Source of the DNA: Gammaproteobacteria bacterium
GTDB taxonomy: Bacteria; Pseudomonadota; Gammaproteobacteria; Steroidobacterales; Foliamicaceae
Reading direction: 5' to 3'
Length of the DNA stretch: 64,000 nt
NCBI GenBank assembly: GCA_009845905.1
Contig: VXYS01000006.1
Location: 204,266-268,265, forward strand
In this document: in pieces, positions 47,167 through 59,520 of the stretch
Numbering within the stretch: position 1 is the first letter of the stretch
Layout of the letters: each line of letters opens with the position of its first letter
Position numbers and translations under genes: made by a program
The notes under the pieces: generated by a model
Told to the model about the DNA's origin: nothing
Databases searched by the model: none
The model's input: the letters and a program-made list of their open reading frames with translations, nothing else

Positions 47167-50100
47167 TTCGCCCGTGGATCCGACCACTCCATTCGTTCAT
47201 CTTCGCCTGCACTCCGAATTCTCGCTGGTGGACTCGGTGCTGCGCATAAGCGGCGGCGAGGGAGGCTTTTGCCGCGCGGTGCGGGAGCGGGGAATGCCCG
47301 CCGTCGCCCTGACCGACCTCAACAACATGTTCGGGGCGGTGCGCTTCTACCGGGCGGCGCTTGACGCGGGCGTCAAGCCCATCCTGGGCGCGGACCTCAG
47401 TTTCGGCCGGCCGGAGGATGGGATCCGGCCCGGACGGGTGACGTTCCTGTGCCGCAACGCTGCGGGTTACAGGAACCTGCTGGCCCTGCTTACGCAAATG
47501 TACCTCGAACTGGAGCCGCGGGACGACCCCGCGCTGATGCCGGAATGGCTGAGCGCCGATGGCCTGGATGGCCTTATCGGGCTGATCGGCCTCGACAGCG
47601 CCGCCGGCCGCGGACCCGAGGCGCGCCGTGAGCGCGAGCGGATACTGGCCTTGCGCAGGCTGATGCGGGAGGACCTCTTTCTGGAGGTGAGCCGCCTGGG
47701 CCGCCCGGGCGAGACGGAGCTGACGCAGCGAACGGTGGAACTCGCCAACGCGGAAGGCATCCCGCTGGTGGCGGTCAACGACGTTCGCTTCCTGGACAGC
47801 GGCGAGTTCACTGCGCACGAAGCGCGGGTGTGCATACACCGGGGCGAAACGCTGAACGATCCGCGCCGCGAGCGGCGCTACACCCCCCAGCAATACCTGA
47901 GGAGTCCGGCGGAGATGGCCGAGCTGTTCGCCGACCTGCCGGAGGCCCTGAGTAACACGATAGCCATCGCCCGCGCCTGCACGGCCGAACTGGACCTGGG
48001 GGAGTCAAGGCTGCCGAAGGCGCGTGCGCCCGCGGGCCTTAGCGAATGGGAATTTCTCGAACGGGAGGCGTTGAACGGCCTGAAACGCCAGCTCGGCGTC
48101 GGCGCAGGCGATGGCGCAGATGCGGAGCTGCCCGGTCGTTACACCGACCGCTTGCGCGCCGAACTGGAGGTTGTGCGGCGCATGGACTTCCCCGGCTACT
48201 TCCTGATCGTCGCCGACATCGTGCGCTGGGCGCGCGACAACCAGGTGCCGGTAGGCCCAGGCAGGGGATCGGCGGCCGGTTCGCTGATCAGTTACGCGCT
48301 GGGCATAACCGCCATCGATCCCCTGCGCTACGGATTGATCTTCGAACGCTTCCTGAACCCGGAGCGGATCTCGATGCCGGACATCGACATCGATTTCTGC
48401 GCGGAACAGCGCGAACGGGTCCTTGAGCATGTGGCCGAGGAATACGGGCGGGACCGGGTGGCGCAAATCATCACGTTCAACCGCCTGGCGGCGCGCGCCG
48501 CCATCAAGGATGCGACCCGTGTCCTGGGTCATCCGCTGGGCCTGGGCGAGCAGATCGCCGGTCTGATCCCCGCCCTGCCGGTGGGCGTGACCATCGAGCA
48601 GGCGATGAAGGACGACCGGGAACTGAGTCACTTGTACAACACCGACACCGAGGCGCGCGCAGTCATCGACCTGGCGCTGCAGCTGGAGGGCCTGCCGCGC
48701 AATTCCAGCACCCACGCGGGAGGCGTCGTGATCGCTCCGTCGGAGTTGATCCAATTCACGCCGCTTTACCGTCAGGAAAGCGACGCGCCGACGGTCACGC
48801 AGTTCGACAAGGACGATATCGAATCGGTCGGGCTGGTGAAATTCGATTTTCTGGCCCTGAACGACCTCACCACGATCACCCGCACCGTGGAGGAGGTCAA
48901 TCGCTCGCGGCGCTCGGCGGGCGAGCCGCCGATCGACATCGCCCGGCTGCCGCTGGACGATGCAAGGGTGTACGAACTCCTGCGCAACCTCCGCACCAGG
49001 GCGGTTTTCCAGCTCGAGTCGCGCGGCATGCGCGACCTGATCCGCGACCTCAGGCCGGACCGCTTCAGCGACATGATCGCACTGGTGGCGCTGTTCCGTC
49101 CCGGTCCGCTGCAGACCGGCATGGCGGACACCTACATCAAGCGCAAGCACGGCCAGGAATCGGTCGATTACCTTCACGACGATCTGCGTGAACTCCTGGG
49201 CGAAACCTACGGCGTGATCCTCTACCAGGAGCAGGTCATGGAAATCGCGCGCCTGATCGCCGGCTACAGCTTTGCCCAGGCGGACGTGCTGCGACGCGCG
49301 ATGGGCAAGAAACTGAAGGACGAAATGGCGGATCAGCGCTCGGTATTCGTCAAGGGCGCCCTGAAGCACGGACTGACCCGGGGCAAGGCCGAGCACATCT
49401 TCAACCTGATGGAAACCTTCGCCGGCTACGGTTTCAACAAGTCGCACTCCACGGCGTATGCCATCGTCGCCTACCAGACGGCCTGGCTGAAGGCGCACTA
49501 TCCGGCCCAGTACATGGCGTCCACGATGACCACCGACATGAGCGCGCATGACCGCCTCTACTGGATGACGCAGGAGTGCCTTGCCCTGGGACTTGCGGTC
49601 ATGCGCCCGGACGTGAACCGCTCGCACGTGGGATTCGGCGCCGTGGACGACAAGGCCGTTCGCTGCGGGCTGGGCGCCATCCGCGGACTGGGACAGGCGG
49701 CGGCCCAGGCCATTCGGGCGGAACGCGAGGCAAACGGGCCCTATACGGGCATAGCGGATCTGTTTTCACGAATCAGCGGTGCGGGGCTGCACCAGCGGCA
49801 GGCCGAAACGCTGGTCCGGTCGGGCGCCCTGGACAGTTTGTGCGCCAATCGGGCCGCGCTGATCCGGGTGTTGCCCGCGGCGCTCGCGGCAGCGGCGCAA
49901 GCTGCCCGCGACGCCGAGAGCGGGCAGGAGGGCCTGTTCGACGAAGGCGGCGATCAGCCGATGCAAATCGAGATTCCCGACGTGCCGGAATGGGGTCTTC
50001 GGGATCTTCTGGACGGGGAGCGCCGGAGCCTCGGGTTCTGCCTGAGCGGCCACCCGTTCGACGAATGCCGGGACGAGGCGCGCGCCCTCACGGGCGGCGG

Positions 50101-50650
50101 ACTGCGGGAGATACTGGATCGATCGCAACCGGGCCCGCGGGATGAACGCGACGCGCCGAACGTTACGGTGGCCGGCAGCGTGTTGCGCAAGTGGCGCAGG
50201 TCCGGTGCCAATTACTTCGATCTGGACGACGGAGCCACCCGGTTGCCGGTGCGCTTGCCGCGGTGGGACGCCGGCGCGCCGCCCGGCCGCCTGATCACGC
50301 CCCATTCCCTCGTGCTGGTGAAGGGTCGCCTGTCGCGCCTGCAGCGCGGTTCGCTCATGCTGTTTGCGGACTCCGTGGAGCCGCTGGACGACGTGATGGA
50401 AAATCGCGCCCGGGTGCTGTTGCTCGACTGTCGCGCGGCCGAAAAGCCGGCCGAGACCTTCACGCAGCTCAAGGATCTGCTGCGCCCCCACGTGCCCGGC
50501 GGAACGCAGGTTGTCGTGCGTTATTCCGGCCCTGCCGCCGCCGGAAGCCTGCGCCTGGGAAGTCACTGGAATGTGCGCACAACCGGCGGTCTGCGGCATG
50601 CACTGGGCGAGTCGCCGGTAATCAGCGAGTTCAGTATTCGCTACGCCTGA
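47150..50650 (+). CDS. dnaE: DNA polymerase III alpha subunit
   Basis: About 1,166 residues: PHP domain (FVHLRLHSEFSLVDS, ALTDLNNMFG), C-family polymerase core with GPGRGSAAGSL and the catalytic PDIDIDFC, plus VKFDFLALNDLT, helix-hairpin-helix region and an OB-fold (VTVAGSVLRKWRR). It is the replicative polymerase catalytic subunit. I chose the ATG at 47150, which overlaps rnhB by 17 bases; a GTG at 47174 is the non-overlapping alternative. It is followed by accA as in E. coli. Confidence 0.97.
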   Translation: MGTGPDSPVDPTTPFVHLRLHSEFSLVDSVLRISGGEGGFCRAVRERGMPAVALTDLNNMFGAVRFYRAALDAGVKPILGADLSFGRPEDGIRPGRVTFLCRNAAGYRNLLALLTQMYLELEPRDDPALMPEWLSADGLDGLIGLIGLDSAAGRGPEARRERERILALRRLMREDLFLEVSRLGRPGETELTQRTVELANAEGIPLVAVNDVRFLDSGEFTAHEARVCIHRGETLNDPRRERRYTPQQYLRSPAEMAELFADLPEALSNTIAIARACTAELDLGESRLPKARAPAGLSEWEFLEREALNGLKRQLGVGAGDGADAELPGRYTDRLRAELEVVRRMDFPGYFLIVADIVRWARDNQVPVGPGRGSAAGSLISYALGITAIDPLRYGLIFERFLNPERISMPDIDIDFCAEQRERVLEHVAEEYGRDRVAQIITFNRLAARAAIKDATRVLGHPLGLGEQIAGLIPALPVGVTIEQAMKDDRELSHLYNTDTEARAVIDLALQLEGLPRNSSTHAGGVVIAPSELIQFTPLYRQESDAPTVTQFDKDDIESVGLVKFDFLALNDLTTITRTVEEVNRSRRSAGEPPIDIARLPLDDARVYELLRNLRTRAVFQLESRGMRDLIRDLRPDRFSDMIALVALFRPGPLQTGMADTYIKRKHGQESVDYLHDDLRELLGETYGVILYQEQVMEIARLIAGYSFAQADVLRRAMGKKLKDEMADQRSVFVKGALKHGLTRGKAEHIFNLMETFAGYGFNKSHSTAYAIVAYQTAWLKAHYPAQYMASTMTTDMSAHDRLYWMTQECLALGLAVMRPDVNRSHVGFGAVDDKAVRCGLGAIRGLGQAAAQAIRAEREANGPYTGIADLFSRISGAGLHQRQAETLVRSGALDSLCANRAALIRVLPAALAAAAQAARDAESGQEGLFDEGGDQPMQIEIPDVPEWGLRDLLDGERRSLGFCLSGHPFDECRDEARALTGGGLREILDRSQPGPRDERDAPNVTVAGSVLRKWRRSGANYFDLDDGATRLPVRLPRWDAGAPPGRLITPHSLVLVKGRLSRLQRGSLMLFADSVEPLDDVMENRARVLLLDCRAAEKPAETFTQLKDLLRPHVPGGTQVVVRYSGPAAAGSLRLGSHWNVRTTGGLRHALGESPVISEFSIRYA

Positions 50651-50712
50651 CACGGCGCTCGCACCAATAAGGGCTTACAATCGCAAGCCCGGCCAGGTCG
50701 GACGCACTGCGC

Positions 50713-51669
50713 ATGGAATCATTTCTTGACTTCGAGCAGCCCATCGCGGAGCTGGAAAGCAAGATCGAGCAACTGAGGTTTCTCGACAACGATTCCGGCG
50801 TGGACGTGGCCGGAGAAATTCAGCGGCTGCAGCGCAGCAGCGAGTCGCTGACCCGCAATATCTACCGCAAGCTTACGCCGTGGCAGACCGCGCAGGTGGC
50901 GCGGCATCCGAAGCGGCCCTATTCGCTGGACTACATCGCCGGCATGACCGGGGAATTCCAGGAGTTGCACGGCGATCGCATGTATGCGGACGATTACGCG
51001 CTGGTGGGTGGGCTGGCCCGCATCGAGGGAACTCCGGTGATGCTGATCGGCCACCAGAAAGGACGTGATACGGCCTCGCGGGTGCGCCGCAACTACGGCA
51101 TGACCCGCCCGGAGGGTTACCGCAAGGCGCAACGGCTAATGCAGCTTGCCGAGAAGTTCTCGCTGCCCGTGGTCACGCTGATCGATACGCCCGGCGCCTA
51201 TCCGGGAATCGGTGCGGAGGAGCGGGGCCAGAGCGAGGCCATCGCCTCCAGCCTGAGCTGCATGGTGGGACTGAAGACCCCCATCATCAGCGCGATCATC
51301 GGCGAGGGAGGCTCCGGAGGGGCGCTGGCCATCGGCATCGCCGACGTGGTGATCATGATGCAATACAGCATCTACTCGGTAATTTCTCCGGAAGGCTGCG
51401 CCAGCATTCTCTGGAAAAGCGCCGACCACGCCACCGAGGCCGCCCAGGCCATGGGCATCACGGCCAGGCGGCTGCTGAAGCTCAAGCTCGTGGACGAAGT
51501 GCTGGACGAGCCCGTGGGCGGCGCCCACCGCGACCCCACCGCCGCGATAGCGAGCCTCAAGAAGGCGATCGGCAAGCACCTGTTCAAGCTGACCCGCCTG
51601 GAACCCGCCGAACTGCTGGAGCGCCGCCATCGGCGGTTGCTCCAGTACGGTGTCTACCGCGAAGCCTAG
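50713..51669 (+). CDS. accA: Acetyl-CoA carboxylase carboxyltransferase subunit alpha
   Basis: 318 residues: [18 protein letters not shown] at the N-terminus, [36 protein letters not shown], and [13 protein letters not shown], which forms the oxyanion region. With AccD it transfers carboxyl from biotin to acetyl-CoA for fatty-acid synthesis. A -10-like TACAAT (50676-50681) lies upstream. The gene after it is not tilS, as might be expected, but an inserted pair. Confidence 0.97.
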   Translation: MESFLDFEQPIAELESKIEQLRFLDNDSGVDVAGEIQRLQRSSESLTRNIYRKLTPWQTAQVARHPKRPYSLDYIAGMTGEFQELHGDRMYADDYALVGGLARIEGTPVMLIGHQKGRDTASRVRRNYGMTRPEGYRKAQRLMQLAEKFSLPVVTLIDTPGAYPGIGAEERGQSEAIASSLSCMVGLKTPIISAIIGEGGSGGALAIGIADVVIMMQYSIYSVISPEGCASILWKSADHATEAAQAMGITARRLLKLKLVDEVLDEPVGGAHRDPTAAIASLKKAIGKHLFKLTRLEPAELLERRHRRLLQYGVYREA

Positions 51670-51689
51670 TCCATGTATTGGGAGGAAAT

Positions 51690-52589
51690 ATGAAAACCAA
51701 CTTGAATCGCCGTTCCATATTGGCAGGCGCGCTTGGTGCGCCGTTTCTGGCCGGGCTGGCCCCCGGTGCGCACGCGGAGGAATATTCGGGACTTACCGAT
51801 CTGGATCTCACCGACGACGAAATGCTGCACTACTTCGTCAAGCTGCGCAGCAGCCTCGACGACCGGGTGACGATGGGTTGGGTGGACGCGGTCAACTATG
51901 CCTTTATCGACGGCGTGACTTACCCGATGTACCGGCTGCTGTCGACCACCATCCGCCAGATGCGCAAGGTCAACGACAGCCTCTACAAGAGTGTCTCGCT
52001 GGAAGTGGCGATGTACATGGACATCGAGACCGGCGAGTTGCTGGACAAGCTGACCATGCCGGTTACCGGCAACGTGGTGGACGTGCCCCTGTACCGCGCC
52101 GGTCCGTCGCACATGGACATGACCGTTCGGGCCGAGGACACTGCCGAGTTCACGATGGGCCAGGAGACGGTAGACGGCGAATCCTTTTTTGCCACGGGGC
52201 AGGTCGAGAGTCAGCGCTACATCAGTCTGCCGCAGTTGCGCGGCGACGACTTCTACATCCGCCAGGACATCAGTGCGCGGGTGTTCCCGGCCGGTGAATC
52301 GAGACCGAGTTTCTTCTACCGCGAGTGGACGATCAACCAGGGCAGCTGGAAGGCGCTTTCCGATCCTTCGGCGATTTCGGTGCCCGTTGACGTGGCCTAT
52401 ATCGCCAACACGGCGTTCCGGCCCTGGATGCAGATGGGCGATACCCCCGGTCATACAGTGCAGAACGGGCGGGGAGGCAAGGCGGAAACCCCCGAAGGAT
52501 TGCCGGTTGAACTGCTCCGTCTGGTCAAGCTCCATCACCCCGACCTGATCGAGGATCCGCGCGGCGTTCTGGCCGGAGAAGCCGCATAG
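51690..52589 (+). CDS. DUF1838 family protein, exported
   Basis: 299 residues. A twin-arginine-like leader (NRRSILAGALGAPFLAGL, cleavage near AHAEE) precedes a DUF1838 body (MLHYFVKLRSSLDDR, GVTYPMYRLLSTTIRQM, PSFFYREWTI). The function is unknown. GGAGG lies four bases before the ATG at 51690. It is followed 20 bases later by a tannase-family esterase, and such pairs may act together on plant or algal esters; this is inference. Confidence 0.75.
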   Translation: MKTNLNRRSILAGALGAPFLAGLAPGAHAEEYSGLTDLDLTDDEMLHYFVKLRSSLDDRVTMGWVDAVNYAFIDGVTYPMYRLLSTTIRQMRKVNDSLYKSVSLEVAMYMDIETGELLDKLTMPVTGNVVDVPLYRAGPSHMDMTVRAEDTAEFTMGQETVDGESFFATGQVESQRYISLPQLRGDDFYIRQDISARVFPAGESRPSFFYREWTINQGSWKALSDPSAISVPVDVAYIANTAFRPWMQMGDTPGHTVQNGRGGKAETPEGLPVELLRLVKLHHPDLIEDPRGVLAGEAA

Positions 52590-52609
52590 GGTTCGGCGGC
52601 GGGCGGAAC

Positions 52610-54163
52610 ATGAAGCCGGGCGCGCTCTTTAGCGCGGCGCTCGGCCTCGCACTGGGCGCCATCGCGCCCGCCGCAGACGGCGCCACGTCGCTTTCCGAAG
52701 CCGGCTGCGAGGGCCTGGCGGTCCGGGACTGGACCCCGGTTGGGGGCAGCGCGGTCGAAATCCGGACCGCCGCCGCGGTGAGCCCCGACGACGAGGGACT
52801 GCCGGACTACTGCCGCGTCCAGGCGACGATCGCGCCCTCCACCGGGGTGGAAATCCGGTTGCCCCTTTCCGGCTGGAACCGGAGGCTGCTGTTCACGGGT
52901 TGCGGCGGCTTGTGCGGCGTCATCTATTCCCAGCACATGCCGGACGCCCAGGCGCGCGGCTACGCGGTGGCGACCACGGACATGGGACGGCAGCTAGACG
53001 AGGGCGAAGACCCGCGCGAGTGGACGCAGGATGAGCAGTGGCGGACCGACTGGCAGTACCGGGCCACGCATAGCGCCACCGTGCTGGCCAAGGCGGTCAT
53101 TGCCGAAGCCTACGGCCAGGCGCAGGACTACGCCTACTTCCGGGGATGCTCCACCGGCGGCCGCCAGGGGCTGACCGAAGCGCTGATGTATCCCGAGGAC
53201 TACGACGGCGTCATTTCCGGGGCGCCGGCCATGCAGATGGTCACGCCCCATAACGTATTTTCCTACGCCTCAAGCAAGCAGCCGGACGGTTCTCCGGTTT
53301 TTTCCCCGCAATCGCTGCATCTGCTCGCGGACGCCGTGCTGGAAGCCTGCGACGAGGATGACGGCGTTCGCGACGGCGTTGTGCCGCATCCGCCGGGGTG
53401 CAGTTTCGATCCCGCTTCGCTGGAGTGCGCCGACGGACAGTCGGGCGATTGCCTGACGGCGGAGCAGGTGAAAGCGGTTCGGAAAATCCACGACGGCGCC
53501 CGCAAGTCCGACGGCAGTCGGTACTACCCGATGGGCTATGCCAGGGGATCGGAGAGGGACTGGATTACGAATTTCCTGGTCGTCGACGGCCGCCCGCCGC
53601 GCCGTGCGGGCAGCGCCCGGTTCACGCTCGACAGCAGGATCGGGCCGGACGCCACGCTGGCCGAGTTCGATTACGCGCGACACGGCGTTCAGGGCAGTCC
53701 GGTCGGCGGGATGCTTGATCTTGGCGACGACGGCAGAAGGCTGGCGGCGTTCAGGGACCGCGGCGGAAAGATCCTGCTTTATCACGGCTGGTCGGATACC
53801 GACGCCACCCCCGCGTCCTCGCTGTTCTTCCACGAGTCGCACGTCCGGGCCTTCGGCCGGGAAGAAGTGTCCGGTTTCCTGCGCCTGTTCATGCTGCCGG
53901 GAATGGCCCATTGCTCCGGCGGCGAAGGCGTGCACGCGGCCGACTACCTGACGCTCCTGGAAGAATGGGTCGAGGAGGGAGAAGCGCCCGAAAGCCTGGA
54001 CGCGTACAAGACGCGACCGTCGCGATCGGGCGAGACTTACCCCGGCTTCCCCCTGCCGCCCGCGGATATCGTGTCCGGACGCCGGCTGTACCCTTATCCG
54101 GCGCATTCGGCGTACGGCGGAAAGGGCGACGTCAATGATCCCGCCAACTGGCACAAGCGCTAG
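52610..54163 (+). CDS. Tannase/feruloyl esterase family protein
   Basis: 517 residues with a signal peptide (ending near AADGATS). The catalytic triad follows the tannase CS-D-HC pattern: nucleophile in RGCSTGGRQGL (Cys next to Ser), Asp in YHGWSDTDATP, and His in LPGMAHCSGG (next to the partner Cys). A Ca2+-site-like EACDEDDGVRDG is present. The family hydrolyses galloyl, feruloyl or related aromatic esters outside the cytoplasm. The 3' end overlaps tilS by 29 bases. Confidence 0.9.
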   Translation: MKPGALFSAALGLALGAIAPAADGATSLSEAGCEGLAVRDWTPVGGSAVEIRTAAAVSPDDEGLPDYCRVQATIAPSTGVEIRLPLSGWNRRLLFTGCGGLCGVIYSQHMPDAQARGYAVATTDMGRQLDEGEDPREWTQDEQWRTDWQYRATHSATVLAKAVIAEAYGQAQDYAYFRGCSTGGRQGLTEALMYPEDYDGVISGAPAMQMVTPHNVFSYASSKQPDGSPVFSPQSLHLLADAVLEACDEDDGVRDGVVPHPPGCSFDPASLECADGQSGDCLTAEQVKAVRKIHDGARKSDGSRYYPMGYARGSERDWITNFLVVDGRPPRRAGSARFTLDSRIGPDATLAEFDYARHGVQGSPVGGMLDLGDDGRRLAAFRDRGGKILLYHGWSDTDATPASSLFFHESHVRAFGREEVSGFLRLFMLPGMAHCSGGEGVHAADYLTLLEEWVEEGEAPESLDAYKTRPSRSGETYPGFPLPPADIVSGRRLYPYPAHSAYGGKGDVNDPANWHKR

Positions 54164-55160
54164 GGAAAAAGAAGCTCCGAGCCGGGCGGCAGACGGCCGC
54201 GACGCCGTCAAGCCGCTTGTGGAAGCGGCGCTTGACCGTTTGTGCCCCGACTGGCGGGAGCGACCGCTGCTGGTGGCGTTCAGCGGCGGGGCAGATTCGA
54301 CCGCTCTGCTGCTGGCACTGCATGAGTTGCTGGAAGAATCCGGCCGCAAACGTCTGCGCGCCGCGCACGTCAATCATGGCCTGCACCGGGATTCCGGCGA
54401 CTGGGCCGCGCATTGCGAGGATCGGGCCCAGGCCCTGGGCGTGCCGCTGGCCTGCCGCGAGGTTGAAGTGCGGGCCGACGGCCGGGGCGTGGAAGCCGCG
54501 GCGCGGCGCGCACGCTACGAGGCGCTGGAGGCGCTCATGGAGCCCGGGGAATGCCTGCTGACCGCGCATCACCAGGACGATCAGTGGGAAACGCTGATGC
54601 TGCGCATGCTTCGCGGGACCGGCATTGCGGGGCTGGCGGGAATCCGCGAAAAGCGCCTCCTGGGCCGGGGATGGCTGTTGCGTCCGCTGCTCGACGTGCC
54701 CCGGGAGGATTTGAGGGCCTGGCTCGATCACAGGGGCGAGAACTGGATCGAGGATCCTTCCAATCGCGAGACCGGGTTTGACCGTTCCTTCCTGCGCAAT
54801 AAAGTGCAGCCGCTGCTGCGCGGGCGCTGGCCCGGCGCCGCGGCTACGGCCGGACGAACGGCGCGGCTCGCCGCGGACACGAGCGAATTGTTGCGCGACC
54901 TGGCCGAGCATGACGGCCGCCGGATCGCGCGTGACGACTTTATCGAATGCGAGGGCCTGCTCAGGCTTTCGCCGGCGCGCCGCGCGAACCTCGTGCGCGA
55001 GCGGCTGGCCGCGCTCGGCGTCGCCGCGCCTTCGGAGGCGCGCCTGAATGCGGCGCTGGACATGCTGCTGAACGCGGCGGCCGACCGCCACCCTGAGGCC
55101 CGCTGGGGCGGCGTTCGCCTTACCCGCCGCCGGGGCCGCATCTACATCTCCCCGCCGTAG
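54135..55160 (+). CDS. tilS: tRNA(Ile)-lysidine synthetase, short form
   Basis: 341 residues: PP-loop ATPase motif VAFSGGADSTALLLAL (about 47-62), HVNHGLH, AHHQDDQWETLMLRMLRGTG, and NWIEDPSNRE. It makes lysidine at the wobble C of tRNA-Ile(CAU). The protein ends after a middle helical domain; E. coli TilS has 432 residues and a further C-terminal domain that is not visible here. The start inside the tannase gene gives an unconserved 20-residue leader; a later start is possible. Confidence 0.9.
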   Translation: MIPPTGTSAREKEAPSRAADGRDAVKPLVEAALDRLCPDWRERPLLVAFSGGADSTALLLALHELLEESGRKRLRAAHVNHGLHRDSGDWAAHCEDRAQALGVPLACREVEVRADGRGVEAAARRARYEALEALMEPGECLLTAHHQDDQWETLMLRMLRGTGIAGLAGIREKRLLGRGWLLRPLLDVPREDLRAWLDHRGENWIEDPSNRETGFDRSFLRNKVQPLLRGRWPGAAATAGRTARLAADTSELLRDLAEHDGRRIARDDFIECEGLLRLSPARRANLVRERLAALGVAAPSEARLNAALDMLLNAAADRHPEARWGGVRLTRRRGRIYISPP

Positions 55161-55188
55161 CTCTTCCCTGCCCCCTACCTCCGATCCC

Positions 55189-57035
<1,847 letters not shown>

Positions 57036-57041
57036 GCGCCC

Positions 57042-57908
57042 GTGACGGCGCAAGCTTGCCCCGGCAGGGCGCAGGTGGCGGACTTCACCGCCGGCCTCGA
57101 CCAGCCGTTGTTTCTGATCGCCGGCACCTGCGTGGTCGAATCGCGGGAATCGGCCCTGGAAACCGCGGGACTATTGGCCGAAACCGGTCGGGAACTTGGC
57201 TTTTCCCTCGTCTACAAGTCGTCCTTCGACAAGGCCAACCGCACCTCGCTGGCCAGTTTCCGCGGTCACGGGATGGAGCGGGGCCTGAAGATTCTCGAGG
57301 AGGTCAAGCGCCAGGTCGGCGTGCCCGTGCTCACCGACGTGCATGAGAACACGCCGATGGACGAAGTGGCCGCCGTGGCCGACGTGCTGCAGACGCCGGC
57401 GCTGCTCTGCCGGCAAACGGATTTCATATTGCGGGCTGCCGCCGCCGGCCGGCCGTTGAACATCAAGAAGGGCCAGTTTCTTTCCCCGGCGGAGATGTCC
57501 AACGTCGTGGACAAGGCTCGCTCGACGGGCAATTCCGACATCCTGGTCTGCGAGCGGGGTTTTTCCTTCGGCTACAACAACCTGGTGGTGGACATGCGGT
57601 CCCTGGCCGTGCTGAGGGACACCGGTTGCCCCGTCGTGTTCGATTGCACTCACTCGGTGCAGCTTCCCGGCGGCAAGGGCACGTCCTCCGGCGGGCAGCG
57701 GGAATTCGTGCCGGTGCTCGCCCGGGCTGCGGTCGGAGCCGGAGTGGCGGGACTGTTCATGGAGACCCACCCGCGCCCGGATGAAGCGCTGAGCGACGGT
57801 CCGAACGCCTGGCCCCTGCACCGCGTCCGCGAGCTGATGGAATCCCTGCTGGAACTCGACCGCCTGGTGAAGTCCCGTCCGCTGGCCGAAGGATCGTGTC
57901 TGCAATAG
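57042..57908 (+). CDS. kdsA: 3-deoxy-8-phosphooctulonate (KDO-8-P) synthase
   Basis: 288 residues with [55 protein letters not shown] and [12 protein letters not shown]. It condenses PEP with arabinose-5-phosphate for LPS inner core. The GTG start lies six bases after pyrG. Its end overlaps eno by 13 bases. Confidence 0.96.
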   Translation: MTAQACPGRAQVADFTAGLDQPLFLIAGTCVVESRESALETAGLLAETGRELGFSLVYKSSFDKANRTSLASFRGHGMERGLKILEEVKRQVGVPVLTDVHENTPMDEVAAVADVLQTPALLCRQTDFILRAAAAGRPLNIKKGQFLSPAEMSNVVDKARSTGNSDILVCERGFSFGYNNLVVDMRSLAVLRDTGCPVVFDCTHSVQLPGGKGTSSGGQREFVPVLARAAVGAGVAGLFMETHPRPDEALSDGPNAWPLHRVRELMESLLELDRLVKSRPLAEGSCLQ

Positions 57909-59188
57909 CCCATATACACGCGCGCGAGATTCTCGATTCTCGCGGCAATCCCACGCTGGAGGCCGAGGTGGCGCTGAGCTGCGGGGCCCGGGGCAGGGCG
58001 GCCGTACCGTCGGGGGCCTCCACCGGCGCGCGCGAGGCGGTCGAGTTGCGCGACGGCGATTCCGGCCGCTTCGGCGGGCGCGGCGTCCAGTCCGCCGTGC
58101 GCCACGTCAACGGCGAGATATGCAAGGCCCTGCTCGGCTCCGACGGCGCGCGCCAGGACGAGCTGGACGCGCGAATGGTTACGCTGGACGGCACCGCCAA
58201 CAGGTCGCGGCTCGGGGCAAACGCGATCCTGGCCGTGTCCCTGGCCGCCGCCCGGGCGGCGGCGGCGTCGCGGGGCGAGCCGCTTTACCGTGGCCTGGGC
58301 GCCGGCACGCTCGTTATGCCGACGCCGATGCTGAACATACTGAACGGCGGCGCGCATGCCGACAATCGCCTGGACGTTCAGGAATTCATGGTCCTGCCGG
58401 TCGGGGCCGCCGACTTTACCGAGGCGCTGCGCTGGGGGGTCGAGGTCTACCATGTGCTGAAGGGCGTCCTGCGGAAGTCGGGCCGGTCGACGGCGGTGGG
58501 CGACGAAGGCGGATTCGCGCCCGATCTGCCTTCCAACGAAGCAGCGCTGGAGGCGCTGATCGAGGCGATTCAGAAGGCCGGATTCAGCGTGCCCGGGGAT
58601 TTCCTCCTGGGTCTCGACGTGGCCGCCAGCGAACTGTATTCCGACGGCCTGTACCGCCTGGAATCCGAAGGCCGCACCTTTGACCCGGCCGACTTTGCCG
58701 GCTGGTTCGTCGAGCTTGCGGACCGCTACCCGGTCGTGAGCATCGAGGACGGTATGGCGGAGGACGACTGGGACGGCTGGGAAGCGCTGTCCCGCGCGCT
58801 GGGCGAGAGGGTGCAACTCGTCGGCGACGACCTTTTCGTGACGCAGACGGCGATTCTGGCCGAGGGCATCGAGCGCAACATCGGCAACGCCATCCTGATC
58901 AAGCCGAACCAGGTGGGCACCCTTACCGAAACGCGCGCAGCCATCGATGCGGCCGTTGCGGCGGGCTACGCGGCCGTCATCTCGCACCGCTCGGGCGAAA
59001 CGGCCGACACCTTCATCGCCGACCTGGCGGTGGGTTCGGCAGCGACCCAGATCAAGACGGGCGCTCCGTGCCGCTCCGATCGCACCGAGAAGTACAACCG
59101 CCTGCTCCGCATCGCCGAAGAGCTCGGCTCCGACGCCCCCTACGCCGGCCTCAACGCCTTCCCAACCTCGATCAGACATGAAGCCTAA
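57896..59188 (+). CDS. eno: Enolase
   Basis: 430 residues with [62 protein letters not shown] (metal ligands), [11 protein letters not shown] and the catalytic Lys region SHRSGET. It interconverts 2-phosphoglycerate and PEP, the substrate of KdsA upstream. It starts with GTG inside kdsA. Confidence 0.97.
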   Translation: MSAIAHIHAREILDSRGNPTLEAEVALSCGARGRAAVPSGASTGAREAVELRDGDSGRFGGRGVQSAVRHVNGEICKALLGSDGARQDELDARMVTLDGTANRSRLGANAILAVSLAAARAAAASRGEPLYRGLGAGTLVMPTPMLNILNGGAHADNRLDVQEFMVLPVGAADFTEALRWGVEVYHVLKGVLRKSGRSTAVGDEGGFAPDLPSNEAALEALIEAIQKAGFSVPGDFLLGLDVAASELYSDGLYRLESEGRTFDPADFAGWFVELADRYPVVSIEDGMAEDDWDGWEALSRALGERVQLVGDDLFVTQTAILAEGIERNIGNAILIKPNQVGTLTETRAAIDAAVAAGYAAVISHRSGETADTFIADLAVGSAATQIKTGAPCRSDRTEKYNRLLRIAEELGSDAPYAGLNAFPTSIRHEA

Positions 59189-59513
59189 GACTGCCGGACT
59201 CGTGTTGGCCGGCCTGGCGCTGGCCGGCCTGCAGTACCCGCTGTGGTTCGCCGACGACGGCCTCCTGAGCCTGTTTCGCGCCCGCCAGGAGGTGGCCGAA
59301 CAGGATAGCGAGAACGCCGCGCTCAGGGAGCGCAACCGCCGTCTGACCGCCGAGGTCCAGAGCCTCAAGGAAGGCGACGAGGAGATCGAGCGGCTGGCGC
59401 GCTCCGAGCTGGGCATGATCGGGCCCGACGAGAAGATCTACCTGCTGGTCGAGGAAGACGCGCAAACCGAAGACCCCGATCAGTCCGAACAACCCGGAGA
59501 CCCGCGCGAGTAG
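59178..59513 (+). CDS. ftsB: Cell division protein FtsB
   Basis: 111 residues: short cytoplasmic N-terminus, one helix ([18 protein letters not shown]), then a periplasmic coiled coil ([18 protein letters not shown]). It links FtsL and FtsQ in the divisome. The ATG at 59178 overlaps the eno stop by 11 bases. The order eno-ftsB is conserved, but ispD/ispF, which follow in E. coli, are replaced by surE. Confidence 0.9.
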   Translation: MKPKTAGLVLAGLALAGLQYPLWFADDGLLSLFRARQEVAEQDSENAALRERNRRLTAEVQSLKEGDEEIERLARSELGMIGPDEKIYLLVEEDAQTEDPDQSEQPGDPRE

Positions 59514-59520
59514 CGTCCCC

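Noticed and set aside
48005..49627. 540-codon minus-strand ORF
   Set aside because: Antisense to the dnaE catalytic core.
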